Shown one piece after another: positions 41,381 to 52,714 of a stretch of DNA of 64,000 nucleotides. The DNA is from Symsagittifera roscoffensis (Eukaryota; Xenacoelomorpha; Acoela; Convolutidae). Position numbers and translations under genes: made by a program. The first letter of the stretch is position 1. Each line of letters starts with the position of its first letter. The notes beneath the pieces were generated by a model. That model saw only the letters and a program-made list of their open reading frames with translations. It was not told the origin of the DNA and ran no database searches. Where the stretch lies: the NCBI RefSeq assembly GCF_963678635.1, contig NC_087063.1:55085504-55149503 (forward strand). Direction: 5' to 3'.

Positions 41381-44300
41381 TTCTTCTACTATTTTTTTTT
41401 GTTGTGCTATTTGATACTGGTTTTGTATAATGGTTCAAAAGAAATTGGTCATGGTTTTGATATATGTGAGAATATGTCGGTTGTTCATATATATTAGCTT
41501 CATAGTCATTTTCAACGTTTATCATATTAATCGAAATTGTGTTTTCTGGGTCACTTTCGCTGTCTGTGGATTCGCAATTTATGTGATTTAATTGCAATTC
41601 TGTGCTTTCGTTGTTTTCAATACCAGGTGGGTCTGGTTGAGATTCTTCAGTTGATTGTACTTGATTTAATTGTCTTTGATGTTTAGGTGTACTACTCCTA
41701 AAATATTGTGATGATTTTTTATAACGTGTGTTATTCCTATGTGGTGATTGAGAGTATTTCCTTTGTCTATTGTTATAGCTTGATTTTCTGTTCTGTGAAT
41801 TGTCGCGTGGTTTATTTTGATATTTATTTTATTTTGATCTGTTGTTAGATTAATCGCGTGATCGATAATTTTGATATCTAGGATTTCGATTGTTTGAATA
41901 GTTTCTATTCCTAACGTTGGAATAATTTCTTCGTCGATTGTGTGAACAGTTTCTAGATAGTTTTTTCTATAATGACTATTTCGACTATGTGATCGACTAT
42001 ACCTGTTTTGTGAGCTACTTCGTGAAATTTTTTGGCATGGTGATCGTCCTTTGGGAGTAGTTGGCCTGAAATTTTTTTCTATGAATGTTTTTGTTGGGTA
42101 GATTTTGATCTTTCTTTATGTTTTGATGAAATGATTTGTTAAGTTCTCTATATTTTTGTGGTTTATTTTGGTTATCTTGTTTTTTTTGTGTGCATTCATC
42201 AATGCCTAGTCCGTATCGGCGACAAAAATTACACAATTTTTTGAAAGATGGTTTGCCTAAAAATTTGGGTTTTCTCGTAGATGTTTGAAGTTTCAAGGAT
42301 TTTTCGGACAATTCTGTATCAGAGTCGTTGATTTTTTTTATCTGTGAAGTGGTAGTTTGAATGTTGCTTACATTTTATAGCTTTTAGATTTTCTGTTTCT
42401 TCTAGTTTCATAGTGATTTCTGCCTATTCTAGTTTATCTACTAGTTCCTAAAATCTAAATCCGGTTCTCGAATCGAGGAAGGATGTGATGCTCTCTGTTT
42501 TATTGCTCTTTTTCGTAATTGAGGTGTTAGAGTCATCATTAAAATTTCTGTCGTTTTTGTGTTTTTATAATCATGAGTATTTAGTGAATATGCTTTTCGG
42601 ACTAGTGTTTCGATCCTTACTGCTAGTTGTTTGATCGTTTCAATTGGTAGTCTACGATTTTCATTACATAGAACTCTTTGATGTTGTTTGTTCCTTTCTG
42701 AATCAAACATTTTTGAAAATTCTTGAGTGAATTTTTTCCAATCTGATTTTATTTCTATAGGTAAAACTGAAAACTATTTTTGAGCTGCGCCATTAAGTGT
42801 GGTTGTATTAAAGCTGTGCGTCTATGTATCCAATTTTGATGAAGTGGCGTGTTTACTGGTTCATGTCCTATTTATAAAATTAGGTTTGCTGTGACTGCGT
42901 TTAAATAATCTTCTACAGAGTATTCAGGATCTGTGCCTTTGAATAACATTAGTGGTTTATTTGATGTTATTGATGATCCACCCATTAGGTATGGATTCAT
43001 TGTCATTTGTAGTGATTCTGCGGCATGTGGAATTTGAGAAAAATTTGTTAGTTAGCTTTTTGTTATTTCGTGTTGTTGTAAAAAATATGGCAGTGGGATT
43101 TCGTTTTGCATTTGAGTTGGTTGGTATCATTGTGTGTTGACTATACTTGGGCGTTGAAAGTTATTGATGTGTGACTTTGGGTTATTTCTAGGTTGTCGTA
43201 TTTGTTCATTTCGTGTGTATGGTTCAAAAAAATCTGGTTGCTCAATACTGTAAGAACGAGGTCTTTGGTTGGAGTAAAATCGTTGATGATTTTGGTTATA
43301 GTATTCTTCATCATCAGATGGAAAATTATTTTGTGCAAAACAATGAGGTTGATTTTTGGCATTATGTTTATTTGTATTATTTTTATTTTGTTGAAAAAAT
43401 GGGTAATTTCCGTTTTACTCTTGTGAGGATCGTGGCTGATCATGAAAATTTACTGTGTTTGAAGTCGGTTGTGGTCTATTTTGACTTTGTGCAAATATTT
43501 GAGTATTTGTTTTAAGTTTTGTTGTTTTTGGTCCACCTATTTGTAGTTATGTTCTGTAAAATTAAATCTGTGCGATGTTTGTTCTTTGTAAGATGGTTTT
43601 GTTACTGGTCGAAACAATTGGTAATCCATGTGTGAATATTTCTGTGCAACAGAGGGTTTTACTGTGGATTGTATAATTGTTTGCTGTAGCGTTGGGTTTT
43701 TTAGTTTTTTAATTGTAAAATTGAGTTGAATAGGTGGAATGCTTAGTGGTGCTTCTGTTGTTTTTATCGTTTCAACAACTTTTTTGATTACAAAATGTGA
43801 TGGAGTTTGTATATCTTGATGTGTTAGATTTCTTGTTCCATTTAGGATGTCATGATTTATAAGAGTAGAGTTTAAACTAATATCCCCTGTTCTTTCAGGG
43901 AAGAATGAATTACAGTTTAAAGTTTTTGCGTCATTTGTAAGTGGGTATACTCTAACGTAATCTTTGTGCATAGAGATTGTGCTAATTGCTAAACTTGATA
44001 TATCTGTTGGGATGTTAACAAACGATTGATGAGACCATTCAGGGTCCCAATCATAATCTGATTGTTCTGCTAATACAGTTTCATCATCTGTATTTTGTGG
44101 TCAAAAATTTTTTCTTGCTTCTTCAGTAAGAGCATGGTTGTGAATAAAATAATCGATTATGAACCATGCTAAGAATTTTTGTAAATCGTGTTTCTAATGT
44201 TGTGTTATTTCATTTCTTGATAGATCTTCTCGGAGTGCGTTTAAAAATTTTGAAAATATGTGTACTTCCTGTCGTACAATTGTATGTCGAGATGTTTGAG

Positions 44301-44735
44301 TAGGTGAATCGCCTTGAGGTTCATTTAGATCTAATAGCTATAGATAACTGAGAATATAACAGTTGTAAATATCGAGTTTGCTCTTTGTGAGTTTTATGCT
44401 TTTGATGTATTGTGTAAAGACTTTTGAAATTTCAATATCTACATCATCAGTTTGGATGAGATATCTTTTATGAAATGCATTTGGTGATCTAATCTCTTTT
44501 GTAAGATTCCATATTGTGATGTGAGACTACATATACCTTTGAGATAGTAGTCAAGAAGTTGTCTTTTAATTTTTAGATCGGGAAATTCTTTTGTGCATGG
44601 ACTTTCTCCTTTTTCGAATATGTTTGCAATTAAATTTTGACAAAATCCTATCTGTCTTCGATTTTCAGTTGATGGGGATATTAAAAATGGAAGTGCTGAT
44701 TTTTCTGGGTTATCTTCTTTTCAAATCATTTTTGT
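41381..44735 (-). pseudogene. gag: gag-like region (right)
   Basis: Mirror of 20420-23690. It includes 43971-43537, the capsid-like 42710-42441, and the zinc knuckle near 42230 reading CNFCRRYGLGIDEC. The final Cys is kept but the His is lost, as in the left copy. The equivalent of the gag ATG reads ATG-ATT-TGA here, a private nonsense. The SR-rich tail lies near 41650-42000. Confidence 0.7.
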
Positions 44736-44824
44736 GTTGTATTACTGTTAGTGTGTAATTTTCAATGTGTCTTATTGGTTGATTCCAGTTATACAAACGT
44801 ACTGGTTTGTTTGTGTAACAGTTC

Positions 44825-45265
44825 TTAATTTACGTTCACCTTTTTTGATGCTTGTGACGTGGTTTCTGAATCAGTGAAATACAGTTGGTCGTCAATTTGG
44901 TGATTTTTGTTTATTGAGTCTTCTAAATTGTGAAGTTCTTGTGTTGCGGTTGTTTCTGATTCTGAGACTGCGTTTCTTCGTTTTGAAAATCTTTTCCCAA
45001 TAATTTGTTTTTGTTTGTTAATTATTTTCTTGCTTAGTGTTTGTCTTTTTGTTCCTATATATCCTACTGATTGTCTGTGTGGTGTAATTACGAGGTCGAA
45101 TTTGTAGTCGTTTTTTAAACAATTGTGTATTACGATTGTTTGTTTGTTTCCTAAATTGTCTCTTGACATAAGGTTTAGGATGATGGATGCAAAACCTGGA
45201 TTAGTAATTTTATGCCTTAAACTGTTAGCTCTTACAATTTTTGTGGTTAGCTTAACTTGGGTCAT
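44825..45265 (-). CDS. Basic leader ORF of the env-bearing element, 146 codons (right)
   Basis: Open from ATG (MTQVKLTTKIVRANSLRHK) to TAA. Strongly basic in the middle (KKIINKQKQIIGKR, FSKRRN) and acidic/polar at the end (DDQLYFTDSETTSQ). No recognisable domain. It precedes gag with ~90 nt spacing. It may be a separate protein of this element lineage. The left copy is frameshifted near its start. Confidence 0.45.
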   Translation of the reverse strand: MTQVKLTTKIVRANSLRHKITNPGFASIILNLMSRDNLGNKQTIVIHNCLKNDYKFDLVITPHRQSVGYIGTKRQTLSKKIINKQKQIIGKRFSKRRNAVSESETTATQELHNLEDSINKNHQIDDQLYFTDSETTSQASKKVNVN

Positions 45266-46625
45266 ATATTCGGGTGGGAGAGAAAAGCGTATATAGATTC
45301 CGACGAATGATTTGTATTTTCTCGTGAATAACTCTAAGCTAAGATTGACCTACCTAATCTTACCTAGGGTTGTGATTTGTGGTCAGGAGTTGGAGAATAG
45401 TAAATCGATCTACAAGGTTCAGGTAGAATTAGAATGTTCGTTAGATACTATTTTATGACTTACTAAGTTTAAATGTTTCAGTCTGGGTCAAATAAGAGGA
45501 GGGGGATCAAGTGAAGAATGAGTAACCGAAGTTCTTCACTGTTTATCTTAATTATAATGGTTAGTTTGTTAATTCTGGGTCTTTGATAAGTGTTGGGTAG
45601 TGAATCGACGTTTGAGGTGGTTAGACACTGATTAATTTGAAAGGGGGAGAACAAAATTGATGATCAGAGATTTAAATATTTAGAAATATGAAAATTTAGA
45701 TTTGAATTAAATCAAAGAACCAAGGGACGCCTTGATGATCTGTTATTTAAATGAAATTAATTTAAGTGAAAGCCAGGATAAGCCTTGATAGTTTGAAAGT
45801 TTTAGTTTTGACGATTGCGAGTTTTTAAAATTTGCTGTTATGTTTTAGGTGATAAAGCTGGTATGATGAGATGATTTATATATTAACATTTTATGATTTA
45901 TAATAACAAATTTTTGGAAATTTTATTTTCAATAAATTTGTTTCAAGATTTTTTTCAATTTACAGCTGATTTAAGGAAAACGACAAGTGTTGTTTCTTAG
46001 TGTCGTTATTGTACAATTAATAGGTTTAGCGCCATGAAAGGCTATTGAAGATTATTCTTCAAATATTGTGTCAGTAAATGAAAATTTAGGTTTACTGCTG
46101 GAAGTTTTCTAAATACAAAAGTTTGATCTCGTTTTTGTCGTACTATCATGAAATCGATTTTTAGGTTTTTTCTTAGTCGTATGTCGTTTCTTGTTCGACG
46201 TCTTCTTCCAATACCGGGTAGCACTCGTATTGTTCGGAATACTGGATTTGATCTATTGAAACTTAGAGACATATCTTTTAAGTTCTTATCATATAACATT
46301 TTTATGAAATAATGTAGTTGTCTAATTCTAATTCAATTTTTGTCTAATTCTAGGTTAGTTAAGGTCTGTTCGAGACTTTTGGCCGCACCAGATGAGTTTC
46401 GTATGGTGTGCTGTACTCATAGAGTAATTTCAGATAGGGTACACCGTCTGCTCGTCACGCTATCTTATTTTCGGCCGGATAGATTCGTGCAACTTCTTAG
46501 TCTAATACCGATCTTAATCTTACTCTTATATCTCCTGGTCTCAATAGATCTAGTGTACACCGGTTTACGCGAGTTAGTTCCAGAATGAAAACAACTGTAT
46601 TCTAAGTTTAATTCAAATTGTTCTG
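45266..46625. other. Leader / probable 5' LTR zone (right)
   Basis: Mirror of 18519-19884. It contains arginine-rich frames (GIGRRRRTRNDIRLRKNLK on the minus strand) that are also present on the left, but no identifiable gene. LTR borders cannot be set. Confidence 0.4.
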
Positions 46626-46653
46626 GTGTTGAAACTACAATTAGTTTCAACAC
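46626..46653. repeat. Perfect 12-bp inverted repeat (right arm)
   Basis: Mirror of 18491-18518. Both arms and the 4-base loop are unchanged. Confidence 0.7.
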
Positions 46654-48776
46654 TTTACAAATAAATAGAATGTTAGTTCGATGGAGTATGATTGGTTAGT
46701 ATTTAATATTTTATAGAGAAACAATATCATAATAATAACCAATGATAAATACTAGTTTAGATCTGGTTCCATCTGTGTAAAATGTGCATATAATTGGTAT
46801 GAAATTGTATAAAAACTGTATATAATGTGTATCAAAGACTTAAAATAACTTTTGATGACTAACGATTGAATCAAATAAAATAAGTATAAATTGCAAATGA
46901 TTGTTATCGACATGATAGTAAAAAATTCTATTATTTATTGCATAAAAAAAACTAGATTGCTGAACTCTAGATTTAATTTGTGACAATCGATCGGAATCTT
47001 AGCTAAGCCAATGCGGGTGCTTCTCGAATCGGTTTCGAATTGCGCTTCAAAAAGAAATCAGTAATCGTGTTTGCCTTGAACAACATGGCTGCCCGAATAT
47101 TAGGGAAAAGCTTCGAATATCCGACTGGCTCTTAATTCGTATCAAACAACTCTATAACCATATATCGAAAAACAAAAAAGTTTTGTTGAATTCAAATATC
47201 AAGTGAGAGAAAATGGGTTGTATAAAACTAATGCAACCAATTGGCTAGGCTCAATTAAATTGGAACGAATTTTTATAGCGGGATAAATCCGCACCACATA
47301 AAATTTGCTTTACTCTCAGAATCCTAAAAAAACACTCCAGAGCGAGGAAATCCTTCCAGATCTTGGCCAATTCAACAAAATTTAAACCCCTAGAACTTCC
47401 CAAAAGATAATTGGATAAAAAATATCCTATCAAATTTGAGCTCAGAAAGTTGACAACTTCAATGGGGCATGAAATTTTTGTTGAAAACTATTGTTTCGAT
47501 CGCCAAATTTGACTGAATAAGAAAAAACACTCGAACATTATCTTTCCGTCAATTTCCATTTCCTTCGAAAGCTGGAACAATAACCGGATTGTCTTTTGTA
47601 CATCGATATATATTTTTGATCATGTGAAAAATTTGGGCGTAGTACAACCATGCCACACTACAACAATGCTGAAAAAAATTTTCAACGGAGCCGAAAATTG
47701 AAAAAAAAACACATCTTGAATTATAATTTATAACACGTAAAATGCAAGCTTTCCATTGTTTCGAGTGACTTCTCACAAGAAGACCTAACAAAAGTTTTTG
47801 CTGTGTAATTTTTATCTCAATTTTTTTTTCGAAAATACCGTTCGGTGTTGTAGACAGAAATTTTATGCAAATTAATGATCCTGGAAAAATCGAGTTTTAA
47901 TAAGAATTTACGACAGACTTTACCGGTTGATGGCGTTGGAACAAATTGAAGGAAAATTGATGATGCTGAAAAAGCCCTACTTTAATATGCAATTACGACA
48001 AAATTCACCGACCGGTGATGCCGCAACAAACTAAACGCAAATTAATGAGGCTGGAAAAAAACCGTATTCTAATTAAAACTGAAAACCTGGCTCAGCCGGA
48101 AGAAATTGCGTAAAAAGCTTCAATTTTCAACACAAAACGATAAATGCGATTTGAAAATTGGTCGATATTACCCAAATTCGTTGAAAAGTGTTCATAATTT
48201 TTCTATAATGGAGACATACTACCAGAAACATACAAATAAAACCAGAAAAAAAAGGAGCAAAAAGAAGAGTTGACAAATTATTGGATAAAACAGTTTCGGC
48301 ATCATTGCAAACGTTGAAGGATATTGAAGTTTTTTTCGATGTTCGATTATCACCGTTGAACAAAAAAAACTGGATATTGAACTATTTTTTGTTATTTTCG
48401 ATTCTCTCGTGTTAATTTTTCTTTCCGGCGTTGTTGTATTTAGGAACCGAAAAGTTCAATGATCTGACCATTCACTCTGTTCCTTGCGAAATTAGGTTGC
48501 TCCTATTGGTTCAACTTAAGTATCACAAAAACACTCTCAATTGTGTCTTGGACTCTGAAACCTTTAGCTCAGATTCAATTCCATATTCCCATCATCAAGT
48601 TAGTTTATAGATTTTAGAAGTTCAATTTTGAAGTTCATTTTAAAATCAAGCGTGAAGGAAATTGTTTTTTTTTTAAATAAATTTGTAAAGTTTAATTTAA
48701 AAAAGTCGGAACGCTCCATGCTACGTAAGCAGCATTCCGAATTACTTCTGTATGTAAGAAGAAAATTAAATTTCAG
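46654..48776. other. Non-coding stretch upstream of synaptotagmin exons (right)
   Basis: Mirror of 16348-18490. The minisatellite occupies 47830-48085. No upstream C2 exon is seen on the plus strand. Confidence 0.5.
47830..48085. repeat. Minisatellite, ~85-bp unit (right arm)
   Basis: Mirror of 17061-17312, with the same three degenerate units containing TACCGGTTG/CACCGACCGGTG and TTAATGA words. Confidence 0.6.
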
Positions 48777-48943
48777 ACGCGAGCATCACTGTGACATTTG
48801 TGGCGAATGGGCGACGACAGAAGAAGAGGAAAACTTCGACCAAGTTGGACGATGAGAACCCAGTGTTCAATGAGTCATTCCACTTCCGAGTATCGGCTGA
48901 ACACCAAATGAACAGCGCGCTCTTCAACATCACCGTAGACAAT
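48777..48943 (+). CDS. Synaptotagmin-like protein, penultimate exon (right copy)
   Basis: Acceptor TTTCAG ends at 48776 and donor GTAAGT starts at 48944. It encodes the same residues as 16347-16181: the polybasic GRRQKKRKTSTK strand and NPVFNESFHF of a C2B domain. The only change from the left copy is a silent G/A in the first full Ala codon. The exon enters with two bases of a split codon, so at least one upstream exon is required. Confidence 0.85.
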
Positions 48944-49432
48944 GTAAGTATGATTGAAATTTGCATTTGGTATTATTCAACCGGAAACGATTGCCTTTAG
49001 CTATATGAATTTCAACACAAAACATTTGGTCGCTCATCTCCACTCAAATCTTTTTCCGATAAAATCCTTAGCCACTTCTCTAAGAAAAGGTAGTAGAAAA
49101 AAGGTTAACAGCAATTTATGGCATCAAATCATATCAAGTTACATTTAACATAACTAGAACAGTGAGTGATTCAACAATTCAGCCGGAATTAGTTTTCTAT
49201 TGGTGAAAACCAAACTTTTTCATTCGTATCCAAAAATCCATCATGACTGTTTTAAATTTTCAGACTGAATAGGCGGACCAATTAAATATGTTTTAAGCAA
49301 TGTGTTAGTTTACCATAATGCAAAAAAAAAAACAAACACCTTTTCAGTTTTCCGTTTGCGACAAAAACGTTCCTGACCATTTAATATTTTCAGGCTCAAT
49401 TAGTTTGACTGAATTACGCTGGAATATTCTAG
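48944..49432 (+). other. Last intron of right synaptotagmin copy, unoccupied
   Basis: 489 bp with GT...AG borders. It carries GTATC at 49226-49230, the single-copy target of the retrotransposon present in the left arm. It differs from the left intron at several percent of positions. Confidence 0.8.
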
Positions 49433-49606
49433 AACGACATGAGGTCAGAGGAAGACTGCGAACCCCATAGCTCTCACAGCAGTCGCATGAGATTCGGAAG
49501 TGTGGCCATCGGAGCTATCTGTGCACCTGGAGTGGCCAATCACCACTGGCGAGAGATGCTCAAGGTGCCACGAAGACCGGTGGCACAATGGCACCCTCTG
49601 AAATAA
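49433..49606 (+). CDS. Synaptotagmin-like protein, last coding exon (right copy)
   Basis: Acceptor TTCTAG ends at 49432 and the frame ends TAA at 49604-49606. The C terminus reads HHWREMLKVPRRPVAQWHPL, the usual C2B end. It is identical to the left exon over all 174 nt. Another AG at 49393 would leave stops in every frame, so 49433 is the preferred start. An AATAAA near 50103 could serve polyadenylation. Confidence 0.85.
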   Translation, partial: NDMRSEEDCEPHSSHSSRMRFGSVAIGAICAPGVANHHWREMLKVPRRPVAQWHPLK

Positions 49607-50406
49607 TTCAAATTACCTGAATTGAGGAAGGGGAGGGGGATGGGCGGAGTATTGTGTAGATGGTTATGTATATATTGAATTCAATGTAAAATAATCTCAG
49701 TATTGCGATATATTTATTTATTGCATTTATTTATGGTATAGCACTTGTTTTATATACTAAAAAACAAAAACGAAAAGCTATACATTCGCTGTAACAAGTT
49801 TTTCAGCGCAGAATGAAAAAAAACCTTGAATTAGCTGCCAAAAAAATAGAAAAATCATTTATATTCGTTTTATTTCTCTAAATTCAAAATTTATATTTGT
49901 CTCTGAATTGGTTATATAGTAGTGTGTCTCTGTTCACTTGTCTGTTAACATCGGTTAACTATAAAGTATTTTTGCCAATTTGATAATGGGGAACATTTTG
50001 TCTTTCTTTTTTGCATTCAAATAGCCCATAAATTGAAAAGTGCAATTTGCTCGACATCAAATTATTGAAGAATCCAGCATTATATTTTATTGAGGTAAAG
50101 AAAATAAAACTATTTTTCTACATTCTGAAGTAAAAAAAATAGTTGATATCAAATGTAAATTTGCATAAAATAGCGGGCTTTAAAATTAGTGCTTCAATTA
50201 TGGGTGTTTTAATAGTTATTAATACATGTCAACTTTGAGAGATAATTTTGACAAAACTTGCTTATTCGTTTGTTATTTTTATTCAGAATAGCAATCAGTG
50301 TACCAGTTTTAGAACGAAGGCTTAGTCCGATAGTAGTGATCACGCTTCCAAGTTAGAATGAGCAGTGGACGCACCCCCTTTCCCAGGAAACCGACACTTT
50401 CTAATT
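49607..50406. other. Non-coding, downstream of right synaptotagmin copy
   Basis: Presumed 3' UTR and spacer, mirrored at 8178-8974. Nothing else seen. Confidence 0.5.
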
Positions 50407-50654
50407 CAGTGGTGGCGTCGTTCATGCTGGAGGGACCGAATGCTTGAAATTTTTTAGCTTACTTTCAGCCAATCAGAATTAAGTATTCAAAATCTCAAAA
50501 TCTCCAGGCCATTTGTGTTAACACTGACCGATTAGATAATAAGCAGACTTCGATTTTGTGAGAAAAGCATTTAGCCAATAGGAACGCTTAGCGATTTTGA
50601 TTGGTTGAAACTTTTCAAGCATTCTGTCCCTCAAGCATGAGAACCCTCCCCCTG
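50407..50654. mobile_element. MITE-like element, locus 3 (right arm)
   Basis: 248 bp, from CAGTGGTGGCGTCG to CCCTCCCCCTG. TAGTT follows it (50655-50659) and TAATT precedes it (50402-50406). The left arm has the matching pair intact, so one base of the duplication has mutated here. Confidence 0.8.
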
Positions 50655-50706
50655 TAGTTTATAAAAATAAAACTAGTTCTAATTGCGTCTCTGTGTATAC
50701 CTTAAT

Positions 50707-51125
50707 GTGGTGACATCCCTCATGCTTGAAGGACCGAGTGCTTGAAATTAATTTAGCTTACTTTCAGCCAATCAGAATTGAGTATTCAAAATCTCAAAGT
50801 AAATCGCGAAAATCTCAAAGTAAAAAAATAAATCCAGGCCATTAGTGTTAATATTGACCGATTAGATAATAAGCAGATGAGTTTTCAAGACTGGGAAATT
50901 CTTATGATTTTGACCTGATTAATTTTGATGATTATCTGAATAGTATTGCGGTCGTAACCTGCTATTTGTAATTTTTTTGATTGTTTTCCACTGATTTAAT
51001 ACATTTTCTGTTAATATTGACTTCGTTTTAGTGAGTAAGACATTTAGCCAATAGAAACGCTTAGCGATTTTGATTGGTTAGAACTTTAAAAGCTTTCGCT
51101 CATTCAAGCATGAGAACCCTCCCTG
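50707..51125. mobile_element. MITE-like element, locus 2 (right arm)
   Basis: 419 bp flanked by TTAAT (50702-50706, 51126-51130). It is full length, with the same termini as 7454-7877. Confidence 0.8.
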
Positions 51126-51149
51126 TTAATGTTATATCACACACACTTA

Positions 51150-51787
51150 AAGGGGACCGACCTTTTACCAGACCGCCGGAGGCGGAGCAAAAAGCAGAAA
51201 GGTCTAAGAGCACAATGGGTCCAAGAGCAGAAAAACAGAAAAATTTTAACGTTTTTTGATTTGTTTCGGCTAATTGACAAAACACCTGTTATAATCGTCA
51301 ACAATACCAAAAAAATGAAGATAATATGCATGAATTGAATAATTTTATCAACTTATTTTAAAATGAATCTAAAAAAATCTCAATTAAAATGTTCAAAGTA
51401 TGCATAAACTATTGCTTCTTTGGAAATACTGACAGTTCTCATACTTGATTCACCGATTAACTTATAAAATTTGATAATTTTCTGTTTTTCTGCACTTGGA
51501 TCTATTCTGCTCTTGGACCATTCCGCTTATTGACTGGCCAGCCAGACCGACCTTTTAGCAGAAAAGTTATTACATGGACCTTTTACCAGACTCCAAAAAA
51601 CAAATTTGGTTGGCAGATGTAATGACGACGTTTAGTCTGGTTAAAGACAATGGTTTCACGATAGATCAACGAAGTTTTTTTGTTCTAGCCGCTTCCTTAT
51701 CAAATCTTCCAGTAACTTTAACTTACACTAATTGATTTATTGCATTGTGGTCTGGTAAAAGGTCGGTCTGGTAAACGACCTAGCCCC
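51150..51787. mobile_element. GGTC-rich nested foldback element (right arm)
   Basis: Mirror of 6785-7427. GACCGACCTTTTACCAGACC at 51155-51174 is inverted as GGTCTGGTAAAAGGTCGGTC at 51749-51768. Confidence 0.65.
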
Positions 51788-52388
51788 CATCCTATCATAC
51801 AGGACAGTAACTTCCTGTTACGCAGTCTGCAAAAAGTGTGCACACAAAAAACAGAGTGCAGAGAAACGAATTAAAGTTAATCTGTGATTTAGCCGACAAA
51901 ACTGCAGAAAACATACCAGAACAGACATAGTTACATTCTGTGGCACATTCAATATGTCTAAACAACCTCTCACAAATTGTTCGGCGCTTGGAATAGCCAG
52001 CAATTGTTAAAACTTTATTGCAAATACTCGGAAATTCAACAAAAAGATTGATTTTTATCTTAGCATCAACGAGAAAATAACATTTTCAACCAAAATTGGA
52101 GTTTCGACGATTATTATTCAAGCAATTGCAAGACACCTCTTTACACTTTGTGCTCCTTACAATTTGAGATATCTGCTCACAAGTCTACCCTAAAATAAGT
52201 AAAAAATCTGCGTAAACTGGTCTCTTGGAACTCCTTACTCTTCTTTGTAACTTGAAAAAATCTTCTATGCCAAAAAAAGAGTTTTTATTAGGGTTTGAAA
52301 TGCTTGTATAAGCAAGATTGCTCGAATCAGGGTGAAATCCTGAAAGGTCCAACTCCGTTTTTAAAGTCTATTAGGTAGTGATTGCTTT
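51788..52388. other. Outer end of right arm, no recognised gene
   Basis: Mirror of 6186-6784, including the short hydrophobic frame 51818-52003 on the minus strand. No motif supports a gene. Confidence 0.4.
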
Positions 52389-52714
52389 TAGAGAGCAATT
52401 CAAATTTGGAAATCGTTCGGTTGACCTTGCAAATGTTCTAAACGTTTTTTTTTCTCGCGTGTTTCGAAACGACAAAGAAAAGATCAAACAATAAAAAATT
52501 TTATAGACAAAATTACGAATCTAACCCCTCAAATTGAATCAAGCCTCAAATAAATTCAAAACTACGGCAAATTCGGAAGCCTTGATAAATTGATAAGCCC
52601 TGATTGTTACCAAAAACTCTCAGATAATTTCCCATACTGAGTAATTATTTCAGACGTTTAAAAAAAGTGATTCTTCCTTGATTTTTTTTATTATCAATTT
52701 GAGTATTTGTTATT

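Larger units (their letters stand above)
32776..46625 (-). mobile_element. Decayed env-bearing Ty3/gypsy-like element (right arm)
   Basis: This is the minus-strand twin of 18519-32575, so the plus strand here is T/G-rich. Gene pieces run from env near the gap to the basic leader ORF at 45265, then non-coding DNA to the hairpin at 46626. It shares the RNase H-integrase deletion and an early gag frameshift with the left copy, but keeps some frames open that are broken there (basic leader, Y-L-D-D box, 87-residue ORF) and has its own lesions (gag TGA, early stop in env). Confidence 0.8.
32776..52388 (-). repeat. Right arm of giant inverted repeat
   Basis: This is the reverse complement of 6186-32431 with a few percent divergence, small indels and no 6.5-kb retrotransposon. 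Homology ends near 52388, about 330 bp before ORF1 of a LINE. Gene order from the gap outward is the same as in the left arm. Confidence 0.9.

Noticed and set aside
43193-43515. Two overlapping hydrophobic plus-strand frames (also 21655-21977 minus in the left arm)
   Set aside because: Antisense to the gag-like ORFs at 43141-43443. Hydrophobicity is expected from the complement of A-rich sense DNA, and conservation follows arm similarity.
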